Source of the DNA: Peribacillus asahii
Lineage (GTDB): Bacteria > Bacillota > Bacilli > Bacillales > DSM-1321
Direction of reading: 5' to 3'
Length of the DNA: 64,000 bases
Assembly (NCBI RefSeq): GCF_004006295.1
Contig: NZ_CP026095.1
Location: 2,838,001 to 2,902,000 of the forward strand
The number at the start of each line of letters is the position of its first letter. Positions within the stretch are counted from its first letter, which is position 1. This document shows, piece after piece, positions 16,857-24,477 of this stretch. A program made the position numbers and the translations under genes. Below the pieces are notes generated by a model. It searched no databases, was not told the origin of the DNA, and saw nothing but the letters and a program-made list of their open reading frames with translations.

Positions 16857-17093
16857 CTATCTAAAATTAACCTGCTTTTTCTTATGTGTGCTATACTCAG
16901 GTGTATAAGCATATCCATATAGATCAATATACTGCTGCGCCCATTCATCTTCTGTCTTCTCTTTTTCTTTCTTCCTTTTGAATTGTGAAAACTCATCATC
17001 AGCTTTTACCTCTTCACCGAACACAGCTCTATAAAAATCCATATAATCGTCAACTGTTACATATTTAGACATCACTTCTCTTTCGTTCATCAT
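16857..17093 (-). CDS. Hypothetical protein, 78 aa
   Basis: GGGGTGG precedes ATG-ATG. Charged central stretch and Tyr-rich C-terminus. It follows a sigma-A promoter with an operator-like repeat (17136-17190). No family recognised. Confidence 0.65.
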   Translation of the reverse strand: MMNEREVMSKYVTVDDYMDFYRAVFGEEVKADDEFSQFKRKKEKEKTEDEWAQQYIDLYGYAYTPEYSTHKKKQVNFR

Positions 17094-17135
17094 TTGTATT
17101 CCACCCCTAATTTCCTGTAATTTATTTATATTTAC

Positions 17136-17190
17136 ATTTTACCACTATCTCCACATTAACTCAATCACTTTATATAATTTTATTTAAATA
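17136..17190 (-). promoter_or_regulatory. Sigma-A promoter with upstream operator-like repeat
   Basis: On the minus strand TTGAGT, 17 bases, TAAAAT (17136-17164). TTAAATAAAATTATATAAAG (about 17169-17188) lies six to ten bases upstream of the -35 box. Confidence 0.65.
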
Positions 17191-17222
17191 AGCCACGCAC
17201 CTTAACTATGGATAACGTGGCT
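17191..17222 (-). terminator. Terminator after the 76-aa gene
   Basis: On the minus strand GCCACG...CGTGGC with an 18-base loop is followed by TTATTT, which runs into the operator-like repeat of the next promoter. Confidence 0.55.
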
Positions 17223-17230
17223 AGGTACTA

Positions 17231-17458
17231 TTAGACACATTCAATCTGATCTTTTTCAACTGGTGCTGCAATCGGAACACTGAACTCATACGATTCATTC
17301 AAGTTTTGGAAATTGTAAAGCTCCTTCATTAACCCCTTTGATTCTTCAGACGCATACCAGCTACTATAGACCTCTTCTTTTTTACTTAGTTTCTCTTCTA
17401 ATTGAACCTCTAACGCTTTTGAATCAGTTATGAACTTTAACATACTTTCTGATATCAT
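17231..17458 (-). CDS. Hypothetical protein, 76 aa
   Basis: AGGAG is too close to the first in-frame ATG, so the ATG four codons later (MISESMLKF) is preferred, though not certain. Helical, acidic. A variant operator repeat lies upstream at about 17537-17556. Confidence 0.6.
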   Translation of the reverse strand: MISESMLKFITDSKALEVQLEEKLSKKEEVYSSWYASEESKGLMKELYNFQNLNESYEFSVPIAAPVEKDQIECV

Positions 17459-17593
17459 ATAGTACCACATCTCCTCTTATCTTCCCTATTTTATCTAAGT
17501 TGTTGTAAAGCCATCATGTTGTATGTACCTTAAACACAAGTTGTTTATATAATTTAATTTATGATAAAACTGGAAAATAGTCAAGTGTAATAC

Positions 17594-17791
17594 TCAACTA
17601 TTCTTTGCTTCACGCCTAGCTTGACTTTTCATCGCTATATCTCTTGTCATTATTAAATAATTTAAAAGCCACTCAGGATCAATATCATGCTTTTCACAAA
17701 AATCTACAACAGCGTCCCATTTACCTGTAACTTTAACACTTTCTAGTTTTTCAATTATCATGTCTAGTCTATCGTTGAGTGATCTTCTCAT
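17594..17791 (-). CDS. Hypothetical protein, 65 aa
   Basis: AAGGAG precedes ATG. Helical; residues 1-20 (MRRSLNDRLDMIIEKLESVK) could be an amphipathic dimerisation helix. A hairpin terminator (AATAGT/ACTATT then TTTCC) overlaps the gene end. Confidence 0.65.
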   Translation of the reverse strand: MRRSLNDRLDMIIEKLESVKVTGKWDAVVDFCEKHDIDPEWLLNYLIMTRDIAMKSQARREAKNS

Positions 17792-17821
17792 GTCATTTCT
17801 CCTTACGAAATCAACCTAAGT

Positions 17822-17959
17822 TTAAAACTTGATTTCTTTTGTGTCCAATTCAATGTAGTTATCATCTGTTTTAAAGCCTAATTTCCCCATAATTTCTCTT
17901 ATCTCTCTTTTTTGATCTTCTGTTAATGGCTGTAGCTCAAACACTCTCTGATTCTCCAT
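17822..17959 (-). CDS. Small hypothetical protein, 45 aa
   Basis: A perfect AAAAGGAGG precedes the ATG. Product MENQRVFELQPLTEDQKREI... is acidic and helical. Function unknown. Confidence 0.65.
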   Translation of the reverse strand: MENQRVFELQPLTEDQKREIREIMGKLGFKTDDNYIELDTKEIKF

Positions 17960-18020
17960 ACGTACCTCCTTTTAAAATTGAGTTTTTATCTATAGAATTT
18001 CCTTTTCCGTAATACGATTA

Positions 18021-18152
18021 TCAATCTTTTTTGATTTTAATTTCAACTCTCTCTTTCGGGACATCCATAAATGTTTGATTTTTAAATAGGATTTCCACGC
18101 TACCATCCTCTTTAACAGTTACCAAACGTACATCTGCATTACTAATATACAT
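18021..18152 (-). CDS. Small hypothetical protein, 43 aa
   Basis: GGAGGATGATT precedes ATG. Beta-rich (DVRLVTVKEDGSVEILFKN) with a basic tail. Function unknown. Confidence 0.65.
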   Translation of the reverse strand: MYISNADVRLVTVKEDGSVEILFKNQTFMDVPKERVEIKIKKD

Positions 18153-18211
18153 ATAATCATCCTCCAATTAAAACTAAGAATTTATTTCATTATTTAAATC
18201 ATTTCCAATAA

Positions 18212-18733
18212 TTAATCCCACTCATTAGGAAGTCTTGTAATATTCTCATCTGTAAAAATTTCATTAAAAATAATTTCATAACCTTCACCGAATTTATACG
18301 GTTCAACAATGGCGTTTTTAAAAGAGACACCTAATCCTTTTTCGATGTCTTCTATATTTGATTCAGTGTCAACTTGTATTTTTGCTAATTTGTCTTCATA
18401 AAAAGTTACCATTGCATAATCGAATACACTGCTTTCACCATACATGAGATAATCAGCATTAACAATTGTCCCATCCTTTAACTCAAACTTACCATGTGGA
18501 TATTGAGTTTCTTCAGGATCTTGTTTGAACATCGCGTTAAATTCATCAATAGTAAGCGAATTCTTAAGATTCTTTGTTTCACTAGGCTCAACTTTTTCTT
18601 TTGGTTTAGTCGACTCTAGTTGGCTTACTTCTTGCTTGTCTTCCGATTTAACCTCTTCTGCACTATCGTTGCAACCCTGTAATAGCAGCAGTGAGATAGA
18701 AAAAGATATGATCATAAGCGATTGTTTAATCAT
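18212..18733 (-). CDS. Lipoprotein, 173 aa
   Basis: Residues 1-21 form a signal peptide ending in the lipobox LLQGC; cleavage before Cys would give a lipid-anchored protein. A Glu/Lys-rich linker follows, then a domain of ~110 residues with an EFNAMF-type start. The protein would sit on the outer face of the membrane of lysogens or infected cells. GAGGAGG precedes ATG. One of two lipoproteins in the window. Confidence 0.75.
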   Translation of the reverse strand: MIKQSLMIISFSISLLLLQGCNDSAEEVKSEDKQEVSQLESTKPKEKVEPSETKNLKNSLTIDEFNAMFKQDPEETQYPHGKFELKDGTIVNADYLMYGESSVFDYAMVTFYEDKLAKIQVDTESNIEDIEKGLGVSFKNAIVEPYKFGEGYEIIFNEIFTDENITRLPNEWD

Positions 18734-18792
18734 AAATATCCTCCTCTTTTATTAGTAAATTAAAACAATTCTTTTAACAGGCATATTTATAA

Positions 18793-19194
18793 TTAGATTT
18801 TTTTCAAATAATAACAAGTATTAATAATATCCATAGCAACACAAGTAACTCCAATGTCATTTTCGATAACTATGTCATCTTCCTCCTCATCTTCAATCAA
18901 GGAATATATTTTATTTGAAGAGATGTTTGATGATATATCATCAATTGGAAAGACTACATGAGTTGCTTCATCACTGCTACAATATACGTATTTTTGAAAC
19001 TCTTCATTATCAGTCCCAATATTCAATTCCTTCTGTTTAATCATTACAGTTCCATCGCTATTTAATGAAAATAACTCATCGATTTCATGTTGACTTGCAT
19101 TTCCCCCACCGTTCACTTTGATTTGTGACCAAATTTTCACCTCATCATCTTGCTTCTGTTGCAGCAATAATTGGATTAAATCCTTAACTATCAT
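18793..19194 (-). CDS. Hypothetical protein, 133 aa
   Basis: TAGGGAG precedes ATG. The start MIVKDLIQLLLQQKQDDEVKI resembles other small phage proteins with an MKxxEL start and a turn before a strand. It contains a six-residue acidic run (EDEEED). No catalytic motif. Confidence 0.65.
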   Translation of the reverse strand: MIVKDLIQLLLQQKQDDEVKIWSQIKVNGGGNASQHEIDELFSLNSDGTVMIKQKELNIGTDNEEFQKYVYCSSDEATHVVFPIDDISSNISSNKIYSLIEDEEEDDIVIENDIGVTCVAMDIINTCYYLKKI

Positions 19195-19224
19195 TACACT
19201 TCACTCCCTAACGAAATATTTCTT

Positions 19225-19452
19225 TTATTTAAATTTAATAATTTCCGATGTCAGTTGGAGTAAAAAACCAACTGCTATAAAACATAATCCTATTATGGTA
19301 TAAAACTTATTTATATTTTCTGTTATCCATGAATTTTTCACATCATCATATGTGCTTTCTTTTTTATTCGGTTTACTAATAATACCAAATACTGAAATCA
19401 AAGATCCTAAAAATCCCAATGTAATACCGATTATATTTAACACTATCACCAT
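19225..19452 (-). CDS. Small membrane protein with two helices, 75 aa
   Basis: Hydrophobic segments at about 2-25 and 50-70 with a polar loop between. AAAAGG precedes the start; the nearby GTG codons are alternatives. Function unknown. Confidence 0.6.
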   Translation of the reverse strand: MVIVLNIIGITLGFLGSLISVFGIISKPNKKESTYDDVKNSWITENINKFYTIIGLCFIAVGFLLQLTSEIIKFK

Positions 19453-19544
19453 TTCCTTTTCGATTAAAATGATTATTTTTTCGTAAACTGTGTATAAAAG
19501 TTATTATTAGTGGACAATCCTAATAATATCACCGTTAACCTTTA

Positions 19545-19579
19545 ATCCGTCTACTTGCGCTATGTAGACGGATATTTTT
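19545..19579 (+). terminator. Strong terminator-like hairpin reading rightward
   Basis: ATCCGTCTAC-ttgcgctat-GTAGACGGAT is a perfect 10-bp stem followed on the plus strand by ATTTTTT. No rightward gene is visible before it. On the minus strand it would be a leader hairpin of the 75-residue gene. Confidence 0.6.
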
Positions 19580-19630
19580 TATTTCTTAATCCTTAGTATA
19601 TATTGCCATTAATTATACGTCAACAAATAT

Positions 19631-19647
19631 AATTTTACTTAATAAAC
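19631..19647 (-). repeat. Operator-like repeat
   Basis: The minus strand reads TTAAGTAAAATTATATTTG. Just before it is a strong AGGAGGTGAA followed by a seven-codon ORF (MVKGFIK), which may be a leader peptide. Confidence 0.55.
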
Positions 19648-19683
19648 CCCTTTACCATTTCACCTCCTGTTCATTATGTATAA

Positions 19684-19812
19684 TTATATAAGTTCAGTTG
19701 TGAAGTGAATTCCTTTAGCTGCTAACTCTTCTTGGTATACATCTCTTACAATCCAAGCGTCAGCTACAAATGATTTTTCTTTCCCGTTCTCGATCCACTT
19801 AATAAGGTACAT
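19684..19812 (-). CDS. Small hypothetical protein, 42 aa
   Basis: AAGGAAGGGTG precedes ATG, and the gene overlaps the end of the 48-residue gene by 14 bases, suggesting coupling. Product MYLIKWIENGKEKSFVADAW... is beta-rich. Function unknown. Confidence 0.6.
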   Translation of the reverse strand: MYLIKWIENGKEKSFVADAWIVRDVYQEELAAKGIHFTTELI

Positions 19813-19945
19813 GATTTACACCCTTCCTTAGTTTTTCTAAAACTGAATTTGCTAAGTATTTATATTCTACATCACCGAAAATAGCATACATTTTCACATA
19901 ATCGTTATACGTATCTAGGAGCACATCGATTTCTTTTTTACTCAT
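19799..19945 (-). CDS. Small hypothetical protein, 48 aa
   Basis: AAAAGGAGAGG precedes the ATG of MSKKEIDVLLDTYN. An upstream in-frame ATG lies within the inverted repeat at 19981-20045 and lacks a ribosome binding site. Helical. Function unknown. Confidence 0.6.
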   Translation of the reverse strand: MSKKEIDVLLDTYNDYVKMYAIFGDVEYKYLANSVLEKLRKGVNHVPY

Positions 19946-19980
19946 TGTGAACCTCTCCTTTTTCGATAAGTTTTTATTTA

Positions 19981-20045
19981 TATCGCTCATATGAATATGT
20001 GCGTTACTAATAATAAATTATGTAATTTGGTTCATATGAGCGATA
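19981..20045. repeat. Perfect 15-bp inverted repeat in a leader
   Basis: TATCGCTCATATGAA (19981-19995) is repeated as its complement at 20031-20045, with a 35-base loop. It lies in the leader of the 48-residue gene, just beyond the 65-residue gene. The core ATATGAGCGAT recurs at about 31798. It could be an operator pair or an RNA hairpin. Confidence 0.65.
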
Positions 20046-20059
20046 ACGTAGTTATTTTA

Positions 20060-20257
20060 TTAGTTAACTATTTCCCCTTGTTCTGATTCAATAACTTTTC
20101 CATTCCTTGTGATAATTCTTAATACTTGTTTTCTATCAAATATTGAACCATTTTGAATTGTAATAACATTTAAACTTTTCACAATTTCCACCTTACCATT
20201 ATAAATAACTGTTCCTCCTTCTCGATAACAACCATCATTCCAGTATATTTCTTTCAT
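20060..20257 (-). CDS. Hypothetical protein, 65 aa
   Basis: The ATG overlaps the stop of the preceding gene (TAATG) and GGAGGG lies in that gene end, so the pair is coupled. Beta-rich small protein. No family recognised. Confidence 0.65.
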   Translation of the reverse strand: MKEIYWNDGCYREGGTVIYNGKVEIVKSLNVITIQNGSIFDRKQVLRIITRNGKVIESEQGEIVN

Positions 20258-20469
20258 TATTTCCCTCCATTTATTAATTCATTTAACTGCTCAATTGTCA
20301 ATTCTCCATTACCACATGATTTAATAGCTAACTTCAACAATTCCGTTCTTCTTTCTTTATCTCTCATATAGGCAAAAATAGTTTCAAATAGTTGTATTAT
20401 ATTTTCATCTACACTTTGTTTCTTTAATATTTCTCTCCAAGCTATAAAAGTATTTTCTAATTCATTCAT
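20257..20469 (-). CDS. Hypothetical protein, 70 aa
   Basis: AAAGGAGATG precedes ATG. All-helical sequence (MNELENTFIAWREIL...). First of a coupled pair. Function unknown. Confidence 0.65.
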   Translation of the reverse strand: MNELENTFIAWREILKKQSVDENIIQLFETIFAYMRDKERRTELLKLAIKSCGNGELTIEQLNELINGGK

Positions 20470-20497
20470 TTAATTCATCTCCTTTAAAATTGTCATT

Positions 20498-20674
20498 TTA
20501 TTTAGCCCTTAATTTAAAAACATAATATTCTTTTCCATTATCATCTTCCTTAAGTTCTGCCGAGTACCCTAATATATCAGCATACTCATATAAAAATTCA
20601 ACTTCGTAACCTTCCTGTTCATTTGCATATTTTTGCATTTCTTCTTCAGTCATAACACACTTCACATCAAACAT
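20498..20674 (-). CDS. Small hypothetical protein, 58 aa
   Basis: AGAAAGG is close to the first ATG and better spaced for a GTG three codons later, so the start may be the GTG. Product ...MTEEEMQKYANEQEGYEVEFLYEYADILGYS is acidic. Function unknown. Confidence 0.6.
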   Translation of the reverse strand: MFDVKCVMTEEEMQKYANEQEGYEVEFLYEYADILGYSAELKEDDNGKEYYVFKLRAK

Positions 20675-20709
20675 CCTTTCTGAATAAGTTATTCGTTTTA
20701 ATCGGATTT

Positions 20710-20931
20710 TTAGTACAAAAACAACTTCTTAACTGTATTTTCTTTATCACAGTAATCTCCTGTATCTACATCAGGAAATTCAATACCATTACGATAAAAC
20801 ATATTAATTTCCATTTTATTCAACTTTTTAAAAGTCATTAATCTACTATTGTCAGGGATAACAATTTCCATTTCACCATTACCATTTCTGACTAACTTAT
20901 CTACTATTTCTTTTAATTCAGATACTTTCAT
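20710..20931 (-). CDS. MKxSEL-family hypothetical protein, 73 aa
   Basis: AGGAGG precedes the ATG of MKVSELKEIVDKL. The pattern of helix, then NGNGEMEIVIPD, is shared with the gene at 3568. Function unknown. Confidence 0.65.
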   Translation of the reverse strand: MKVSELKEIVDKLVRNGNGEMEIVIPDNSRLMTFKKLNKMEINMFYRNGIEFPDVDTGDYCDKENTVKKLFLY

Positions 20932-20969
20932 ATTAATTCCTCCTAATTTAAAGTAAAAGACTTGTTTTA

Positions 20970-21674
20970 TTACTCTCCAAACTTCTCTTTTCTCTTTAAT
21001 ATTTGATTTTCCAAATGACAATCTCTACAAAAATTTGTAGGTTTCTTTTTTATACGATGTAGCTTTGTGAAATATTTGACTATTCCACATTTATTACATT
21101 TCCTATATAAGTCTTTGCTATATGAATAATTTTCAGATGCAGTGCTTGTTTTTAATTCAATTTGATCATGATATTTAATAAATAATGATGATGTATTCAC
21201 TGCATCATACATTGCGCTATGCGAATATCCTTCTTCCTTAATTCCAGATTCTCTTATCGCATCTTTTAATTTAATAATTTTTTTCCCGACTATAGCGTTG
21301 GCAATTGCAGGTTGAATATCATTATAATTTTTTAACCATGATAAAGGAAAACTTTCATTGACGCACTCCTGTATTAAATAAAGTTTATCTATATCACCCC
21401 ATGAACATAAATAATAATCTTTTCCAATCCATTCAACAAATTCACTTAAAGCTTGTTTAGGACTAACCGCTTTTCTTACATCATTTTCATCCATTTGTAT
21501 AAATTTCATAGTACCTTTCCCTATTCCCACGTGAGGCATAATATATGTTTGAAAATATTGTTGAATTTCTAAATTTTCTAATTTAACTTTAACTGCCCCA
21601 ATTTCAACGATACTATTCGTTCGCTCCTTTTTATAAACATTATTCATCTCTAAATCAAAAATAATTACATGCAT
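20970..21674 (-). CDS. DnaQ-like 3'-5' exonuclease with C-terminal zinc finger, 234 aa
   Basis: All DEDDh exonuclease motifs are present: FDLEMN near residue 6 (Asp and Glu), SWGDIDKLYL near 91 (Asp), and HSAMYDAVNT near 152-157 (His and Asp). These bind two metals and remove 3' nucleotides. After residue 190 a CNKC...CRDC module may bind zinc and guide binding. It may serve phage DNA or RNA metabolism. AAAAGGAG precedes the ATG. The fold is sure, the substrate unknown. Confidence 0.8.
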   Translation of the reverse strand: MHVIIFDLEMNNVYKKERTNSIVEIGAVKVKLENLEIQQYFQTYIMPHVGIGKGTMKFIQMDENDVRKAVSPKQALSEFVEWIGKDYYLCSWGDIDKLYLIQECVNESFPLSWLKNYNDIQPAIANAIVGKKIIKLKDAIRESGIKEEGYSHSAMYDAVNTSSLFIKYHDQIELKTSTASENYSYSKDLYRKCNKCGIVKYFTKLHRIKKKPTNFCRDCHLENQILKRKEKFGE

Positions 21675-21741
21675 TCATAATCTCCTTTTTATTCTTTATA
21701 TTTTAAAAATGAATCACTTTTATATAAGATGAAAGAGATTT

Positions 21742-21987
21742 TTATCTTAATGATTTTTCATGTTTACCAATCGCAATCATACTCATAGCTTTCTTGACTT
21801 TACTTTCAACTTTTTCATAATCATAAAAATATCCTATGGGTTTATTATTTTCCCAAATTTCAACATCTACTTTTTCTCCATCTTTTAATAAATCAGTGTA
21901 CATTTTAGCTGTATATTTCACATCTTCCGTTACAGATACTACTCTTCTTCTACTATATTCTCCTTGAAAAAGTAAGTATGTAGCCAT
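21742..21987 (-). CDS. Hypothetical protein, 81 aa
   Basis: GAGGAGG precedes ATG. Beta-alpha mix with a Lys-rich tail (MATYLLFQGEYSRRRVVSV). No family recognised. Confidence 0.65.
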   Translation of the reverse strand: MATYLLFQGEYSRRRVVSVTEDVKYTAKMYTDLLKDGEKVDVEIWENNKPIGYFYDYEKVESKVKKAMSMIAIGKHEKSLR

Positions 21988-22021
21988 ATTGTATTCCTCC
22001 TCATCGAATAAATCTCTTCTT

Positions 22022-22270
22022 TTATTCTATTGTGTATTGAAAAGAAGCTACTGGATTTAATTTTTCAAAACCGAATTCACTACAAAGTATTTTTATTAGA
22101 TAAAAAGAATAGACTGTTTTTTCTTCAGACATCGTAATAGCTTTTTTACACATATCCTCGAACTCGACTTCTGAAAATTTCTGCTCATGTGTTACATAGC
22201 TAAAGTCGGTTGCAAAACCATCTTCCATTTCCTCATTAATTTCTTCCTCTACAATCCGATATACGTACAT
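22022..22270 (-). CDS. Hypothetical protein, paralogue of the 97-aa protein at 3233, 82 aa
   Basis: The ATG of MYVYRIVEEE is preceded by GGAGATGG. An earlier in-frame ATG lies close to the operator-like repeat. Similar in layout to the product of 3233-3526. Function unknown. Confidence 0.65.
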   Translation of the reverse strand: MYVYRIVEEEINEEMEDGFATDFSYVTHEQKFSEVEFEDMCKKAITMSEEKTVYSFYLIKILCSEFGFEKLNPVASFQYTIE

Positions 22271-22321
22271 AAAGCCATCTCCATTCTTAATGAAATTTAT
22301 TATTCCCTTAACCCTTAAATA

Positions 22322-22342
22322 CATAATAACATATAATTTTAT
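22322..22342 (-). repeat. Operator-like repeat
   Basis: The minus strand reads TTTACGTAAATAAAATTATA, about 55 bases upstream of the 82-residue gene. A strong copy of the repeat family. Confidence 0.6.
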
Positions 22343-22365
22343 TTACGTAAAGAAAAAGTTACCAA

Positions 22366-22548
22366 CTATTTTAAAATCATCCTAACATTTTTCGAACCGT
22401 ATTTATCCTTTAGATCATAATATAAATCACTCACATATGAAAACTTACTACATCTACCTTTGTATATAGTTTCATTAGTTTCTTCATTCACTACATTATA
22501 ATAAACCCCGTACTTAGCTTTTCTATTATCCACTTTAATCAGAATCAT
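22366..22548 (-). CDS. Hypothetical protein, 60 aa
   Basis: AAAGGAG lies eight bases before the ATG of MILIKVDNRKAKYG. Basic, beta-rich; the C-terminus reads DKYGSKNVRMILK. Function unknown. Confidence 0.65.
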   Translation of the reverse strand: MILIKVDNRKAKYGVYYNVVNEETNETIYKGRCSKFSYVSDLYYDLKDKYGSKNVRMILK

Positions 22549-22647
22549 TTTCACCACTCCTTTCTATTAGTGGCTGCTATTTCTGAGATTGTATTATCTT
22601 ACGTATATTTTATACCATAATCTGTGAATTGTATAGAAATAAGCAAT

Positions 22648-22673
22648 TAAAAAGGAGACTCTTTAGCCTCCTG
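22648..22673 (-). terminator. Terminator after the AbrB-like gene
   Basis: On the minus strand AGGAGGCT-aa-AGAGTCTCCT is followed by TTTTTAATT. Confidence 0.7.
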
Positions 22674-22676
22674 ATA

Positions 22677-22901
22677 TCATTCTTTGTTTTCCATATACTC
22701 ATCAATTATTGCAATTACTTGTTTTTTAAACTTTTCGTTGTTCTTTTTCTGTTCAGTGTTTCTAATGACGATTTCACCATCATTTCCCATACTTATATAT
22801 ACAGTGTCACCATCTTTAACCCCTATTTCTTTAAGCATACTAGATGGTAATAATACTCCTAATGAATTTCCTACTTTTCGAATCTTACGTTCAACCTCCA
22901 T
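22677..22901 (-). CDS. AbrB/MazE-like DNA-binding protein, 74 aa
   Basis: Residues 1-45 (RKIRKVGNSLGVLLPSSMLKEIGVKDGDTVYI) are a classic SpoVT-AbrB/MazE swapped-hairpin domain. The C-terminal 30 residues are a charged helix of the type that binds a toxin in antitoxins. AAGGAG precedes the ATG. No adjacent toxin gene is obvious, so a plain regulator is as likely as an antitoxin. Confidence 0.8.
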   Translation of the reverse strand: MEVERKIRKVGNSLGVLLPSSMLKEIGVKDGDTVYISMGNDGEIVIRNTEQKKNNEKFKKQVIAIIDEYMENKE

Positions 22902-22971
22902 AAACTCGCTCCTTATAAAGAGATAGAGTGAAGAAATAATCTCCACCCTATCTACATTATACATGGCGAAC

Positions 22972-23679
22972 TTATTCTTGTGTACCTTCAGTAGATTCAG
23001 GACTTTCAACAGGGCTTGCATCGTCATCACCTACAGTAGTATCAATAGCATCGATTTCCTCTTGAGTGACTGGTTGGGCATTTTCAGTTTTCGCTTTCTC
23101 TGCTTCTACTGCTTGTCCATGAGCCTCTACTTCCTGATTTGCCCTTTCAATCTCTGCTTCTAGCTCCGTTACTAAATCATCAGCTTCTCCCATTTTTTGT
23201 TCTGCAACTTTGATCGCTGTATTCAGGTCTGCTATTTTTTGGTTAGCAGTCTCTAACTCTGCAACTTTAGTATTATATTCAGCCGTTTTAGCATCTAAAG
23301 CTGCTTGAGTTTCAGCGTGATTCCCTTTTTCTGTTTCTAGACTCGCTGTTAATTCTGCAATATCGGCTTCTAACCCACTTACTTGAGTTTGCAGATCAGT
23401 TACAGTAGTTTCTAATTCAGCCTTTTCGCCCGTCAATTTATCAATCTCTGCTTTGGCATTAGCAATCTTAGTTCCTGCATCTTCTTTAATTAAACCAATT
23501 TTTTGTAGTAAACTATTTTCATTGTTTTCGAATTGTACTAAACGCTCCCCAAAATCCTTAACATTACTTGTAGCAGCTTGTAGTGTGTCTGATCCTCCGA
23601 ATGTTAACCCTAAAGCACCTAACGTAAGTCCTCCACCAGCAATAACACTTAAAGCAATTTTACTTGTAAATAAACCCAT
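22972..23679 (-). CDS. Membrane-anchored long coiled-coil protein, 236 aa
   Basis: Start MGLFTSKIALSV has GGGGAA upstream. A Gly-rich hydrophobic helix at about 7-28 anchors it. Residues about 55-200 are an unbroken coiled coil with many Ala/Glu/Leu heptads (TDLQTQVSGLEADIAELTAS), and the tail is acidic and Pro/Ser/Thr-rich. It is higher in Ala than its neighbours and thus compositionally distinct. It has its own strong promoter overlapped by palindromic operators (23737-23764). A fibre, stalk or surface protein made from the prophage is possible; no homologue recognised. Confidence 0.7.
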   Translation of the reverse strand: MGLFTSKIALSVIAGGGLTLGALGLTFGGSDTLQAATSNVKDFGERLVQFENNENSLLQKIGLIKEDAGTKIANAKAEIDKLTGEKAELETTVTDLQTQVSGLEADIAELTASLETEKGNHAETQAALDAKTAEYNTKVAELETANQKIADLNTAIKVAEQKMGEADDLVTELEAEIERANQEVEAHGQAVEAEKAKTENAQPVTQEEIDAIDTTVGDDDASPVESPESTEGTQE

Positions 23680-23736
23680 TTTCCAATTCCCCCAATTCGG
23701 ATAAGTTTTTAGTGGTTGTCTCTTCCACATAACCCA

Positions 23737-23764
23737 TGTTATAACAGTTATAACAAACTGTCAA
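23737..23764 (-). promoter_or_regulatory. Promoter with palindromic TGTTATAACA operators
   Basis: A perfect -35 box TTGACA (23759-23764, minus strand) is followed within 15-17 bases by TATAAC/TAACAT. The -10 region is covered by tandem GTTATAAC units (TGTTATAACA at 23737-23746 and GTTATAACA right after). A further exact TGTTATAACA lies at 23870-23879. This looks like a repressor-controlled promoter distinct from the window-wide repeat. Confidence 0.65.
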
Positions 23765-23897
23765 CTTGTTTTCGGAAAATTTTAAATATAAATAAGGTTA
23801 GCAAACCTCTATATATCAACGTTTCATTTATGTTATTAAATTTTTAATTATTTTTCTCCTCACCTTTAATGTTATAACAATTCTGATTCGAACAAAC

Positions 23898-23923
23898 AAA
23901 AAAGCCCTAAAAATAGGACTTTT
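23898..23923. terminator. Terminator after the 150-aa gene
   Basis: On the minus strand AAAAGTCCTA-tttt-TAGGGCTTTTTTG. The symmetric A and T runs mean it could act on both strands. Confidence 0.65.
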
Positions 23924-23944
23924 CAGACGTTGAACCCAATATGA

Positions 23945-24394
23945 TCATTTAACTTTCTTTTTCTCTTTAGTCAACCTCTTATACTCTTTTCTATATTTTT
24001 CATCTCTAAAATTCAACATAACGTATATATCCTCATCTGTTTCTAGTAACAAGCCTACAAGTGTATAGTATCCTTGTCTTGCACTCAAACTCATACTAAT
24101 GAGCTTGCTGCTATATAGTAAATTAAAAGGAACCTGTGGAATAGGCATCCGTTTATCTGATATTGCGAACTTTTGAGATATTAAAATACCCCATTTTTCT
24201 TTACCTATAACAGACTCGCTTAAATCATCAGTATACTTAACTCTGTCGAAATTATCATATAACAAATCTAAAATTTTAAAAATGAAATACTTATCTTCTT
24301 CTGATTTCTTATTCATTATTTTGCCTAATTTAGTGTCATAGATGAAATCGTACTCCTTCATCTTCAATAGCAACTCTCTAGGGTCGATGGTCAT
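23945..24394 (-). CDS. Hypothetical protein, 149 aa
   Basis: AAAGGAGG precedes the ATG of MTIDPRELLLKM. No motif recognised; mixed alpha/beta with a Lys-rich C-terminus. A variant operator repeat lies about 60 bases upstream. Confidence 0.65.
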   Translation of the reverse strand: MTIDPRELLLKMKEYDFIYDTKLGKIMNKKSEEDKYFIFKILDLLYDNFDRVKYTDDLSESVIGKEKWGILISQKFAISDKRMPIPQVPFNLLYSSKLISMSLSARQGYYTLVGLLLETDEDIYVMLNFRDEKYRKEYKRLTKEKKKVK

Positions 24395-24477
24395 AAAAAT
24401 ACCTCCTTTGATGGTTACAATTAAATGTATGACCAAGGAGGATTTAATATAACTTATTTTATAATTTTACTCTATAA

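Noticed and set aside
16817..16999. 60-codon leftward ORF
   Set aside because: Shadow of the 78-residue gene and the 47-residue zinc-finger gene, without a ribosome binding site.
22684..23163. Rightward ORFs opposite the AbrB-like and coiled-coil genes
   Set aside because: Hydrophobic, Ser/Phe-rich readings typical of antisense frames of lysine-rich genes.
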